A stretch of 64,000 nucleotides of DNA from Lacunisphaera sp. Its GTDB lineage: Bacteria > Verrucomicrobiota > Verrucomicrobiia > Opitutales > Opitutaceae. Shown here piece after piece: positions 1 through 8,913 of this stretch. Position numbers and translations under genes: made by a program. The stretch is from the NCBI GenBank assembly GCA_029945445.1, contig JAQSCO010000005.1, positions 124,001-188,000 of the forward strand. Direction: 5' to 3'. The notes below the pieces were generated by a model, which worked only from the letters and a program-made list of their open reading frames with translations, had not been told where the DNA came from and made no database searches. Position 1 is the first letter of the stretch; the number at the start of each line of letters is the position of its first letter.

Positions 1-473
1 GCGAGGGCGGTCAACTGATAGGCGCCGGGCGGCACGCGCCTGAAGACAAACCCGCCGGTCTCGTCGGTAATCGCGGCCACCGGACCGGCGGACAGCCGGA
101 TCCGCCCGCCGGTCACCCCGCCGCCGTCCGGGCCGACGAGGCGGCCGCGCACCGCGCCGGTGGGTTTAGCCAGGGCGAGGACGACGAACTTGCCGGCCGC
201 GTTGCGGCGGACGGTGAAGCCGGTGTCGTGAACCAGGTGGACGAGCGCGTCCTCGGGCTCGAAGCGGCCGATGACTGCGGCGGAACGGATGGCGCGCAGC
301 TCGTCGAAGGAATAAAGCACCTCGACCTTCGCCTGCGTGGAGAAGGCCAGCAGCGCCTCGGCCGCCGGCTGGGCCGGCAGATCGAAGTCGATCGGGGCGG
401 CGGGCAGCCACGCGGGCAGCAGGCCGCCGGCGCCCACGAGGAGCAGACGGAGAAAAAACGGCGCGGAGCGCAC
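1..473 (-). CDS. TonB-dependent receptor, N-terminal part (runs off the window)
   Basis: Seen: the reading frame opens with a hydrophobic signal peptide (RSAPFFLRLLLVGAGG...LPAA). It is followed by an STN (secretin/TonB N-terminal) domain at about residues 27-100 and then by the start of a carboxypeptidase-regulatory-like beta domain (GAVRGRLVGPDGGGVTGG, ...TDETGGFVFRRVPPGAY). The window ends there, so plug and barrel are not visible. Start: the GTG at 471-473 is the first possible start after the in-frame TAA of the upstream fecR, 15 nt away. Known: STN-bearing TonB receptors signal through a FecR-type anti-sigma factor to an ECF sigma factor, and both genes lie directly upstream. Inference: an outer-membrane transducer for an iron complex or glycan, co-transcribed with its regulators. 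The substrate cannot be told from this fragment. Confidence 0.8.
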   Translation of the reverse strand, partial: MRSAPFFLRLLLVGAGGLLPAWLPAAPIDFDLPAQPAAEALLAFSTQAKVEVLYSFDELRAIRSAAVIGRFEPEDALVHLVHDTGFTVRRNAAGKFVVLALAKPTGAVRGRLVGPDGGGVTGGRIRLSAGPVAAITDETGGFVFRRVPPGAYQLTAL

Positions 474-488
474 GAGGGTGGCGCGGAA

Positions 489-1490
489 TTAGTGACCGGC
501 CCGTTCACTGACGAGCACGGTGCCGTTCAGGTTGCGCGTGACCTTCAGTTCCATCGCCGCCTCCAGGAAGGCGAAGAACCCGTCGAGGTCGTCCAGGCTG
601 TGGCGGCCACCGATGCGTTTCCCCGCAGCGGCCGGCGTCGCGGTGATGCCGCGGCCATGGTAGCGGGCGAAGCGCGCGAGCGCCTCGTCCAGCGGGGTGT
701 CGACGAAGACGAGCTGGCCCGCGCGCCACGCGAGGGCGTTCTCGAGCGCGGCGGGGGAAAGCCGCGCCACGAGGCCGCCCGCGAGCCGGTCGCCGGCAGT
801 GAGCGCCAGCGGGACGGGCGAGGCGCCGTTCGCGCCGGCGGGGCGCGCCGACACGGAACCCTCGCGCACGGTCACCTCGAAGGGCATGGCAGGCTCGGTG
901 CGGACGTTGAACTGCGTGCCGGTCACGCGCACGGCGCCGGCCGGCGTCTCGACGGTGAACGGGCGCGCCGCGTCCTTGGCCACGGTGAAGAAGGCCTCGC
1001 CGCTGGCGAGGCGCACATGGCGGCCGCGGCCGTCGAGCTCGACCAGCAGGCTGGTCTGGGCGTTGAGTTCGACCCGCGTGCCGTCGACGAGCGTGAGGGC
1101 CGAGCGCTGGGCGACGGGGGTGGCCATGTTCTCGAACTGTGCTTGCGTCCGCCCGAGCCAAAGGACCAGCGCGACTGCAGCAGCCGCGGACAGCGCCGCA
1201 CCAGCCATCAACGGCCGGCGCAGCCAAGGGCGCGGCTGAGCAGTCGTAAGCGCTGTTGGATTTTCCGCCGGCCCTTCCTTGATCCCTTCAATCAACGGCA
1301 ATTGCTGTTCGAGGTCGGCGGAAAACTGGCAATAGGCGGAGAGCGCGGTGCGGTGCGCGGGGTCGGTGGCCAGCCACGCGTCCAGGGCGGTGCGGTCGGC
1401 AGCAGACAGCACGGAGCCGTCGAGCCGGGCGGCCCAGAGCGCGGCCTGCTCGTCGGTGACGGGATCGGGATGGCCCGGGGAAGTTTTCAT
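489..1490 (-). CDS. FecR-family anti-sigma / sigma regulator
   Basis: A 333-residue protein. Seen: an N-terminal cytoplasmic FecR_N/DUF4880-like helical region (about residues 12-55, with DEQAALWAARLDG and DAWLATDPAHRTAL), one membrane segment at about 94-112, and a periplasmic FecR domain (about 118-215, with the typical LVDGTRVELNAQTSL and RHVRLASGEAFFTVAKD stretches). The rest is a C-terminal STN-like partner region (FVDTPLDEALARFARYHG). Known: FecR proteins bind the ECF sigma factor at the N-terminus and the receptor STN domain at the C-terminus. The ATG overlaps the sigma-factor TGA in an ATGA junction, which suggests translational coupling. The gene is followed 15 nt later by the receptor. 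Length and architecture are normal for the family. Confidence 0.93.
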   Translation of the reverse strand: MKTSPGHPDPVTDEQAALWAARLDGSVLSAADRTALDAWLATDPAHRTALSAYCQFSADLEQQLPLIEGIKEGPAENPTALTTAQPRPWLRRPLMAGAALSAAAAVALVLWLGRTQAQFENMATPVAQRSALTLVDGTRVELNAQTSLLVELDGRGRHVRLASGEAFFTVAKDAARPFTVETPAGAVRVTGTQFNVRTEPAMPFEVTVREGSVSARPAGANGASPVPLALTAGDRLAGGLVARLSPAALENALAWRAGQLVFVDTPLDEALARFARYHGRGITATPAAAGKRIGGRHSLDDLDGFFAFLEAAMELKVTRNLNGTVLVSERAGH

Positions 1491-2026
1491 GGGAGGTGCT
1501 CCAGGTCGGACGACATGGCGGGTTGCAGGGCGGCGCGCAGCAGGCGCAGGGCGCGGGCGTGTTGCTTCTCGACGGTGCTGATCGCGATGCCGAGCCGGTC
1601 AGCGATTTCCTGGTGGGAGAGAAGGTCGATCTTGCGGAGGAGGAGGACGGAGCGGCAGCCGGCGGGCAGTTCCCTGATGGCGGCCTCAAGCTGGGCTAAT
1701 TCCTGGCGGGCCATCACCGTCTGCACGACGCCCGGCGAGGGCGCGGGGGCGAGGTCGGCCTCGCCGGTGGTGCCGGCGATCGGGGAGTGCTGGCGGCGTT
1801 TGATCTGGTTGAGGGCGAGGTGGCGCGCGGTGGTGTAGAGCAGGGCCTTGGGATTCGCGGCCGTGTGCCGGTCCACGTTGTCCTTCACCCGCAGGTAGGC
1901 GTCATGGGCGACGTCCGCGGCGTCCTGCTCGCTGCCCAGCAGGCGGGCCAGGTAGTTCCGCAACGGCGCGATGGTCGCGCGGTAGAGACTGCTCAGGTCG
2001 GAGCGGTGGGGTGGTTCGACGGACAT
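1487..2026 (-). CDS. ECF RNA polymerase sigma factor (FecI-like)
   Basis: A 179-residue protein from the ATG at 2026; a longer in-frame opening to 2122 exists, but that extension has no conserved sequence. Seen: sigma region 2 at about residues 10-76 (LYRATIAPLRNYLARLLGS, DVAHDAYLRV, ARHLALNQIKRR) and region 4 at about 110-160 (AIRELPAGCRSVLLLRKIDL, SHQEIADRLGIAISTVEKQ helix-turn-helix). Known: FecI-type sigma factors are held by the adjacent FecR and activate a TonB receptor operon. It overlaps fecR by 4 nt. No convincing -35/-10 could be assigned in 2027-2159. That spacer also separates it from the glycosyltransferase operon upstream. Confidence 0.93.
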   Translation of the reverse strand: MSVEPPHRSDLSSLYRATIAPLRNYLARLLGSEQDAADVAHDAYLRVKDNVDRHTAANPKALLYTTARHLALNQIKRRQHSPIAGTTGEADLAPAPSPGVVQTVMARQELAQLEAAIRELPAGCRSVLLLRKIDLLSHQEIADRLGIAISTVEKQHARALRLLRAALQPAMSSDLEHLP

Positions 2027-2159
2027 GGAAGGCGGAGGGCTGCTTCTCTCTAGACAAGCGGCGGAGGGTGATCCGCTACTCGGTAGCAGATATTTTTCCG
2101 CCAAGCTTGGTTGAGCGGACAATCATACCATTTCGCCCGGGCGAAGCCAGCCCGGCTTG

Positions 2160-4343
2160 TCAACCCGGCGGGCGGGGGCCGGCCCGGTCGAGCCGGCCGG
2201 CCGCGAGCAGAATGACGCCGGCCACCGCGATCCAACCCAGTGCGAGGTGGGTGGCCGCAAGCCGCTCGTGGGCGAGCTCGGTGGCGAGCCGGGTGGCCAG
2301 GGCGGGATCGTCGGTGGCGATGGGCGGGGCGGCGGCGACCCAGGCCTCGGTTTCCGTGCGCCCGTCGTAAAGGACGAGCCGGGCATTCCGGCCCTGAAAA
2401 GACCGGACATCCGCAGCCCAGAAACCGATCTCGCGCGGGTTGGGGCCGGGGCAGGACACCTCGGTGACCAGGCGACCGTCGGTCTCCTCGATGCGGAGGC
2501 GCAGGCCGTTGCCGATGGAGATCGGGAAGCCGGCGTGGGGAACGACGAACCACGGCGCGCGGATGGGAAAAACCTTGCTCCACGCCGTGCAGGTCAGCGC
2601 CTCTTCCTCGGAGCTGGTGCCGCTGAAAACCGCGCGCAGTTCCTCCGGCGAAAGCGGGGCGGCCCCGACAAGGCGGTCGTCCGTCCGCATTTCGGAACCG
2701 GTGACGATGTGGAGATTCAGCGGGCCGACGCTGCCGGGGGGCAGGAAGAACTGCCGCCAGCGGGCGGCCGCGCCGAACGTGAATGGATGCGGCCAGCAAA
2801 AGAGCAGCGCGGTGGCGGCGACCATCATGCCCCCGGCAAACCAGGGCAGCAGCGGCTCAGGCCGGAGGTCGAGGTCCGGCCGCGCCGGTTCCTCTTCCCG
2901 GTGGCGGCACGAAGCGACGACACCAACGACCAGAACGACGCCCGCCAGCCCGGCCCAGAGCGGCGCGCGGGCCTGCAGCCAGCGCACCGCACGGCCGGCG
3001 GGGTCCGGAGGATTCGCGGGATTGACCGAGGTCGGAAGCAGCGCGCGGAAGCCCGGCCGGTCGAGCAGGCTGGTGACCTGCTCGACGCCCTGGTAGAGCA
3101 CCCAGCGCGTGCCCGGCAGTTCGAGCTGGGTGCGGTCGTGGCGGAGCAGGTAGGCCTGCACCGCCTCGCGGCGGATCCGGGCGTTCGGGCCGGAGTGCTC
3201 GTGGAAATACGCGGTATGGCCGCCGGTGGACAAATTCCACCAGCCGGTGAGCACCAGGCCGGTCCAGATGAGTGCGAAGGCCGCGGCCGCCGGCCGCCAA
3301 CGGAAGGCCGCGACGCCAAGCCGCGCGAGGGCCAGGGCATTGGCGAGCACGAGCGGCATGAGCAATTCACCATAGCGCGAGACGTAGCCGCTGTAGTCGG
3401 AGCTGCGGGCGAAGGCGAGGGCGGCAACCTGACCGATGGCCCAGGCGCCGAGCGCGAGCACTGTCCGGTCAAAGGCGCCCGCTGCGGCGCGCCCGCGCAG
3501 TTGCAGCGCCAGCAGCAGGAGCGGCAGATTGAGGATAGTGAGCGCGCCCGGCCAGCCGGCGGGCCAGCTGAGGAGATCGAGCAGCGCGTGCAGGAAATGC
3601 AGCGGTGAGCCGGCGTTCTGTGCAAAGGCGCCCTCGACCGGGGCGGTCGCGCGGACGACCACGATCATGCCCAGCCCGGCGGCAGCGAGGACCAGCGGGA
3701 ACAGCCGCAGCCGCGGCCCGCGCGGCTGGACCCAGAGTCCAACCAACACGACGGCGAGCGGGGCGATCCACATGCCGGCGAGCGTGAGCAGCCCCGCGGC
3801 TCCGGCGGCCTGCGCCCACCACCACCGGCGGCTGCCGGGCGCGTGCGCGCACGAGCCCACCGCATGCAGGAAGAGAAAAATGAGCGCGAAGGGGAATTGG
3901 GACTGGAAGCCCCAGGTGATGTTCTCCCACGCGTGCGGCAGCGCGGAGCCGATCACGAACAACAGCGTGACGCCCGCCGCGGCCGCCGCCCGCAGATGCC
4001 CGGCGATCCAGCGCACGAACAGTGCGGCGAACACCGCGTAGAGGACGGCATTGACCGTGGTCTGGACGAACGGGTCCCAGCGGCCGGTGAGCACAACCTC
4101 CAGCCAGGTGGTCAGGCGTGTCCAGACCGGCACGTGCTCGAAGTGCGGCGCGAAGAACGCCCCGGGCCGCAGCGTGCCGTCGACCCACGGCGCGAGGAGG
4201 TCGGCGGCCTCGATCTTCCACTGGTCGTTGAGCGCGACGTCGCCCGTGTGGCGGTGGATCTCCCCCAAGCGCGCAAAGAAAACCAACCCAGCGGCCCCGG
4301 CCGCCTCGCACCACGCGAAGAACTGCGGGCGGAGACGCATCAT
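2160..4343 (-). CDS. Polytopic membrane protein, GT-C-like, with lumenal beta insert
   Basis: A 727-residue protein with roughly 13 hydrophobic segments. Seen: after the first membrane segment a polar loop contains NDQWKIEAADLLAPWVDGTL and PHFEHVPVWTRL. This resembles the first-loop acidic motif of GT-C transferases, although I cannot place it in a named family. Unlike its neighbours, its beta-rich region (about residues 585-695, VTEVSCPGPNPREIGFWA) lies between the last two membrane segments instead of at the C-terminus. Start: the ATG at 4343 overlaps the upstream TGA as TGATG, so I prefer it to an opening 30 nt earlier. It is the last gene of a nine-gene minus-strand run. Inference: a lipid-linked glycan-modifying enzyme acting on the periplasmic face. 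The function is unproven. Confidence 0.72.
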   Translation of the reverse strand: MMRLRPQFFAWCEAAGAAGLVFFARLGEIHRHTGDVALNDQWKIEAADLLAPWVDGTLRPGAFFAPHFEHVPVWTRLTTWLEVVLTGRWDPFVQTTVNAVLYAVFAALFVRWIAGHLRAAAAAGVTLLFVIGSALPHAWENITWGFQSQFPFALIFLFLHAVGSCAHAPGSRRWWWAQAAGAAGLLTLAGMWIAPLAVVLVGLWVQPRGPRLRLFPLVLAAAGLGMIVVVRATAPVEGAFAQNAGSPLHFLHALLDLLSWPAGWPGALTILNLPLLLLALQLRGRAAAGAFDRTVLALGAWAIGQVAALAFARSSDYSGYVSRYGELLMPLVLANALALARLGVAAFRWRPAAAAFALIWTGLVLTGWWNLSTGGHTAYFHEHSGPNARIRREAVQAYLLRHDRTQLELPGTRWVLYQGVEQVTSLLDRPGFRALLPTSVNPANPPDPAGRAVRWLQARAPLWAGLAGVVLVVGVVASCRHREEEPARPDLDLRPEPLLPWFAGGMMVAATALLFCWPHPFTFGAAARWRQFFLPPGSVGPLNLHIVTGSEMRTDDRLVGAAPLSPEELRAVFSGTSSEEEALTCTAWSKVFPIRAPWFVVPHAGFPISIGNGLRLRIEETDGRLVTEVSCPGPNPREIGFWAADVRSFQGRNARLVLYDGRTETEAWVAAAPPIATDDPALATRLATELAHERLAATHLALGWIAVAGVILLAAGRLDRAGPRPPG

Positions 4344-6364
4344 CAGTGATGAAATTCCGGCGCGGACCAGCAAGCCCAGTCCTTGATCGAGTTGGTCCCG
4401 GAGTCGGATTGCAGCGTCAGGCGGACCCGCGCGCCGTGGCGCGGCACGGGCAGATCCAGTTGGTAGGACTGGAGGCCCCGGTCGTCCGGATTTTCCACCG
4501 GCTTGAGCTCGCGGCGAAACAGTTCGACCCGCCGGGTGCCATCGGTCCAGGCAAGGAGAAAGGTGGCGCCGCTGGTGCGCGGGTCGCCTTCGTAGGCTTC
4601 GGGCGGGAAGCCAAACCGGCCGGCTACCGCCGTCGCCGCCGCCGGCACCTCGATAATCATTTCGCCGGGGGCGTGCACCAACCGGACCAGCTCCGGGCCG
4701 ATCTGGCGGGTGCTCGAGGGGAACGGGCAGGAGATTTCCAGGCCGGCGACATCGTGGCGCGTGGCGCTCTTGCGGTGGTAGACCCGGAAGCGGCCGTCAA
4801 ATTCCAGCATCTTGCGGCCGGGGATGTCCAGCCGCCGGACCTCGTCCAGCCGGTTGAATTCCCGCACGAGCTCGTAGTTGGTGGCCGCCATGTCGGTGGA
4901 GAGAAAGGGCAGGTCGCCCTCGCCGTCCGGCCGGAGGACGAGCCACGTGGGTTGCAGGTAGCGGATCAGCGCGCCCCAGTGCGTGCCGACCACGAGTTTA
5001 GCGGCGACGAGCTCGCGCGAGGACATGCCCGGCCAGTCGTAGGTTTTCAGGCCGGAAAAAAAACCGATATAGCCCAGCGGCTCGAGGAAGACGGAGTCGC
5101 CGGGCTGGGCGTGAACCTTCAGCCATTCGCCGATGACGCGTCGGTTGCCGTCCTCGATATAGAGCTGCTGCGCGCGGACCTGGCGGGCGCTGCCGGCGGT
5201 GAGCGCCAGCGCTCCGGCTAGAATAATGGCGGCGGCGGCCCAGCAAGAACCGCGCAGCCAGCGGTGGGGACTGTTCCAGCCTTGGCCCAGGATCCCGGTG
5301 AGGGCGACGGCGGCGAGCAGGAAGGTGCTGGGAAAATACCATGGGAAGGGGAAATAGGGGACGAAGGACAGGTAGGCCGCACCGCCGAAATAGGCGAGCG
5401 ACGTGACTCGCACCTCCGGTCGCACGCGGGGCAGGAGCCAGAGCACGCTGCAGATCGTGGCGAGGGTGCGGCCGAGGGGAAGCATCCACACCGGCCACGT
5501 TGGGAAAACATAGTAGGAGGGCAGGAAGGCGCCTTCCGCGGCGGCCTTACCCTGCCAGATCAGCCACGGGAGCCGCCAGAAGTTGGCGAAGAATCGCGGG
5601 GCCGCGTCGAACCCGCCGCTCTGTGCGCCTTTGGCCACGATGGTGTGCGGCACGGGCGAGCCGTAATACCATTTCGCCCACCCTAGCCACGGGCCGTAGA
5701 GCAGCGTGGTGAGCAGCGCGGCGCGGCAATAAAGGCCAAGCAACTGGTGGCGATTGCCGCCGGTGCGCGCGGGCGCGTTGAACAACCAGACGCCGGCGCC
5801 GACGAGCCCGATGTAGATAAAACTGTCCGGCCGGGTCCACATGAGGCCGGCCCACGCGCCGCCGAGGTGCAGCCATTGGCGCGGGCCCGGGGCATAATGC
5901 GCCCAGAGCGCGTAGGCGAGGAACAGCAGCATGAACGCGGTTTCCATGCCATTGATGGTGAAGTCCAGGGTCTTGGCATCCGTGGCGACGAACACGGCGA
6001 GGAACGCGACCGCGGCCAGCGGGTAGGCCAGGCGCCGCGCCAGCGCGAGCAGCAGGACCGCACCGCCGCCGAGGGCGCTGGCGCACATCACGCGGAAGAT
6101 CCACAGCGCGCCTGGGTCGGAGCTGTTGCCCGTGAGTAGGCTGGCCACGGCCGGCAACAGGACGCCGAGCGGGGAGGTGAACGTGTGGAGTTTGTCGCCT
6201 TCGTTGAAAACCAGGCCGTGTCCCGTCGCCAGGTTCTTGCTGGAGCGGTAGGTGATGTAGTAGTCCTCCCACACGTGGTTCGTGTAGAGCGCAAAAAGCA
6301 GGGCGAGTCCGACGACCACGCTAAAGACAAGGGCGGGAGATGGGCGTGGCAGGACTTTGTTCAT
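4343..6364 (-). CDS. AftB-like GT-C glycosyltransferase with C-terminal beta module
   Basis: A 673-residue protein. Seen: membrane segment 1 (residues 11-28), then the loop HVWEDYYITYRSSKNLATGH with the acidic pair E33-D34, then FNEGDKLHTFTSPLGVLLP. This is the layout of AftB-like (GT89-type) polyprenyl-phosphate-dependent transferases, whose usual motif is DDAYITFRYARN...SPLW. About ten further membrane segments follow. A soluble stretch at about 370-540 contains EPLGYIGFFSGLKTYDWPG. The C-terminal module (about 555-670) has HAPG, FGF, TDG, DRGLQ and DWACWS marks and is shared with eleven neighbours. Known: such enzymes transfer a sugar from a lipid phosphate donor outside the membrane. Donor and acceptor are unknown here. 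Its first 40-85 codons are almost identical in DNA to the paralogue at 11298-13340. Confidence 0.82.
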   Translation of the reverse strand: MNKVLPRPSPALVFSVVVGLALLFALYTNHVWEDYYITYRSSKNLATGHGLVFNEGDKLHTFTSPLGVLLPAVASLLTGNSSDPGALWIFRVMCASALGGGAVLLLALARRLAYPLAAVAFLAVFVATDAKTLDFTINGMETAFMLLFLAYALWAHYAPGPRQWLHLGGAWAGLMWTRPDSFIYIGLVGAGVWLFNAPARTGGNRHQLLGLYCRAALLTTLLYGPWLGWAKWYYGSPVPHTIVAKGAQSGGFDAAPRFFANFWRLPWLIWQGKAAAEGAFLPSYYVFPTWPVWMLPLGRTLATICSVLWLLPRVRPEVRVTSLAYFGGAAYLSFVPYFPFPWYFPSTFLLAAVALTGILGQGWNSPHRWLRGSCWAAAAIILAGALALTAGSARQVRAQQLYIEDGNRRVIGEWLKVHAQPGDSVFLEPLGYIGFFSGLKTYDWPGMSSRELVAAKLVVGTHWGALIRYLQPTWLVLRPDGEGDLPFLSTDMAATNYELVREFNRLDEVRRLDIPGRKMLEFDGRFRVYHRKSATRHDVAGLEISCPFPSSTRQIGPELVRLVHAPGEMIIEVPAAATAVAGRFGFPPEAYEGDPRTSGATFLLAWTDGTRRVELFRRELKPVENPDDRGLQSYQLDLPVPRHGARVRLTLQSDSGTNSIKDWACWSAPEFHH

Positions 6365-6512
6365 ACGGAAATGGGCGGCGCGACAGGCGGGACGTTCTTG
6401 GCCGAGGCCGGAGCGGGAATCAAGAATTCACGCTCGGTCAGCGCTACAGACAAGCCAGCGGGTCCAACCCGCCCGCCGCGGGAGCATTCTTTCCGGGGCC
6501 GGAGCCACGCGC

Positions 6513-8876
6513 CTATTTGATCTCGATGCCCGTCCACCCCACCCAGTCCCAGGCGGGGTCATTGTAGGGGCCAGGCCCGACCTTGAAATAGAGGCGGCCG
6601 CCGGAGAGGTTTTTCAATTCCACCTTGAAGGTCTTCAGGCCGCGATCCTCCGGGCGGTTGAGGGGATCGAGAAACCGGTGGTAGAGCTCCCGCGAGTCCT
6701 TGCCGTCGTTCCACTCGATGATGAAGTCGGCCCCGTTGGTGTGGTTACCGTTGGTGTAGGCCGCCACGAGGAAACCAAGCTGGCCGGTGATCTCCGTGGC
6801 CTGTGCGGGCAGGTCGAAGGTCATCTGGCTGGGCGCGTGGAGGAGCATCACGGGCTGGCCATCGATCGTCTCCACCGAGGGGTTGGCCTTGGCCTCGAAG
6901 GCGATGGGCACCGATTTGAACATATAGAAGCGGTCGCGGTTGATCTGGTCGAAAAAGGCGCGCCCGGCGAGCGAGGGGATCAGGGTGGACAACTGGACGC
7001 GGGCCCGCGGGGCGAAATATTTTTCGTCACCCGGGGCGGTCTTGATCGTGATCTGGCTGACGGCGCGCCCGGGTTCGCCGGCGCTGAAGTTGATGAAATC
7101 CATCAGGTCCTCGAGCATGGGGCTGAGAATGAAACCGGCGCGGCCGATCGGCGGCGCCATGCGGTAGGTGCTGGTTTTCCCGGAGGTGTCCCGCAGTTCC
7201 AGGTAAAGGTGCGGCGGCTTGTAGAGGAAATTGCGCAGCCGGCCGAGCAGCGAGGGGGCGAGGTCCGCCTGCAGCCAGAGTTTCCGGTCGCCGTAATCCC
7301 CGATTGCCCACGGCGACCCCAGCGCGAGTTCGCGGGCTGGTTGCGGTTGCGGCGTCAGGGGCGCGTAATCAAACTTCCCCGGCTTGCGGTGCCACAATTG
7401 GAAGGCTTTTTCCGACAGCACATACTCGTAGCGGTGGGAGATGATATAAAGCACGGCCGAGTCATCCATGCCCGGCAGGCGCTCATCGATGGAGTTCACC
7501 CGCAGCAGCACGTAGTCGGGGGCGCGGTCCGAGCGGTAGAAATCGGCGTTGAGCCGGGCGAGTTCCGGCGTGTAGGCGCTGTAGCTCTGGAAGACCGGGC
7601 GGGGCCGGTAATGGAAGGAATTGAACAGCGCGTAGGCCTGGTCGTAACCGATGACATCGAGGGAGCCGGCGCCCACGATGGACAGCGTGCGCGGCATTTC
7701 GGTGCCGGTGCGCGCATAGCCCAGCGCCACATCATAATCGTCCCGCAGGGTGGACCAGCGGGAGACCCGGCTGATATTGTCCCAGATTTTCGCCTGCATG
7801 CCGCCGAGGGCCTGATCAATCACGCCCGGCAGCGCGTCCCGCAAGCCGAGCAGGCAGAGCGCCCCGGTGGACACGAGCACCCAGCGTTTGAGCCGGAACC
7901 GACCGGCGGCATCATCCAGCAGCAGAGGGAAGGTGACGATGGGGAGCAGTGCGCAGTAGAAAAACCCGATCATGTGCCCGTCGGCGCGCACGAAGCCGTG
8001 CTTCCAGTTCAGGTAGATGAAGGCGCCCAGCAGCGCGGTGCGGGCCAGCGTGCGCGGCCGGTCCTCGTGGCCCGACAGATTGCCGAGGGCATAGGCGGCG
8101 AGCACGACGACCACGACGATGCCCTTCGCCAGCGGCGCGGCGGGCGTGGCGATGCCCATCACGGCCTGGTAGCCCTGGCTGACGAACCAGGAGTTGACGA
8201 AATATTCCGGGAGATGGAGCAGGCTCTGCCGGCAGAGCAGCCAGACCGCGAGGAAGGCGCCCGCATAGCACGCGAACAGCCGGGCGGCTTCGCGGAAGCG
8301 GCGGTGCCAACTTTCGTGCGCCACGCCCACGCCCACGATCAACAGGCCCAGCATCAGGTTGGTGAACTTGATGTCGCCGAGCACGCCCAGCAGCCCGAGG
8401 AGCAGCGCCGTGCCCCAGGTCCACGGCAGCCCCAGCCGCCGCAGCAGTTCGAAGCCGATGAGCGCGATCATCAGCATGTGCAGCGCGTCCTCATAGGGGA
8501 TGCCGAAGAGCACGAAGAACGCGTAGAAACAGAAGCGCGCCCGCCCCGCCAGCCGCTCGCCCCACATCATGATGATGCCGGCAAAGCAGAGGGCGGCGAG
8601 AAGCTGCCACGCGAGCAGGGCGTGAAACAGGGGCACCGAGCCGTAATATGTCTTTCCCATGAGGAAGCCCAGGGGGCCGTAGGTGAAGACGACGTCGTGG
8701 CCGAACTGTAGGCCGTCCAGGAGAAATTGGCCCAGCGCCATCCGCCACGAGCTGTCGAGATCCGCGACCGGTTTGTTGGGGAAGGTGAAGAGCAGGACGA
8801 CCAGCAGCAGGTAGAGCAGTCCGCGGCCCAGCCCGGAGCGCTCGGCCGGGGCCGGGGAATTTTCGGAAGTGGTCAT
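6513..8876 (-). CDS. GT-C-like membrane protein with C-terminal beta module
   Basis: A 787-residue protein starting at the ATG of MTTSENSPAPAERSG. An open extension to 9176 lies over the previous gene and looks like a shadow. Seen: after membrane segment 1 comes DLDSSWRMALGQFLLDGLQF and then HDVVFTYGPLGFLMGKTYYG. This is a recurring signature of an uncharacterised GT-C-like family; D and W positions in this first loop are the likely catalytic site. About eleven membrane segments end near residue 430. A long lumenal part follows, ending in the shared module (about 670-785; LLHAPSQM, GFLVAAY, TNGADF, DPLNRPEDRGL, DWVGWT). It lies 37 nt downstream of the ArnT-like gene and 148 nt upstream of the AftB-like gene. 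Role in glycan assembly is inferred from context. Confidence 0.75.
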   Translation of the reverse strand: MTTSENSPAPAERSGLGRGLLYLLLVVLLFTFPNKPVADLDSSWRMALGQFLLDGLQFGHDVVFTYGPLGFLMGKTYYGSVPLFHALLAWQLLAALCFAGIIMMWGERLAGRARFCFYAFFVLFGIPYEDALHMLMIALIGFELLRRLGLPWTWGTALLLGLLGVLGDIKFTNLMLGLLIVGVGVAHESWHRRFREAARLFACYAGAFLAVWLLCRQSLLHLPEYFVNSWFVSQGYQAVMGIATPAAPLAKGIVVVVVLAAYALGNLSGHEDRPRTLARTALLGAFIYLNWKHGFVRADGHMIGFFYCALLPIVTFPLLLDDAAGRFRLKRWVLVSTGALCLLGLRDALPGVIDQALGGMQAKIWDNISRVSRWSTLRDDYDVALGYARTGTEMPRTLSIVGAGSLDVIGYDQAYALFNSFHYRPRPVFQSYSAYTPELARLNADFYRSDRAPDYVLLRVNSIDERLPGMDDSAVLYIISHRYEYVLSEKAFQLWHRKPGKFDYAPLTPQPQPARELALGSPWAIGDYGDRKLWLQADLAPSLLGRLRNFLYKPPHLYLELRDTSGKTSTYRMAPPIGRAGFILSPMLEDLMDFINFSAGEPGRAVSQITIKTAPGDEKYFAPRARVQLSTLIPSLAGRAFFDQINRDRFYMFKSVPIAFEAKANPSVETIDGQPVMLLHAPSQMTFDLPAQATEITGQLGFLVAAYTNGNHTNGADFIIEWNDGKDSRELYHRFLDPLNRPEDRGLKTFKVELKNLSGGRLYFKVGPGPYNDPAWDWVGWTGIEIK

Positions 8877-8913
8877 CGCTGCTAAGATACTTGGTGGACG
8901 GGACGCCCGCCGT

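Noticed and set aside
2101..2110. Perfect palindrome CCAAGCTTGG in the spacer upstream of the sigma-factor gene
   Set aside because: A single 10-bp palindrome with no second copy and no promoter next to it is not enough to call an operator.
6357..8711. A 784-codon plus-strand open frame opposite the GT-C-like gene
   Set aside because: Low-complexity antisense composition. The minus strand shows membrane segments and the shared C-terminal module.
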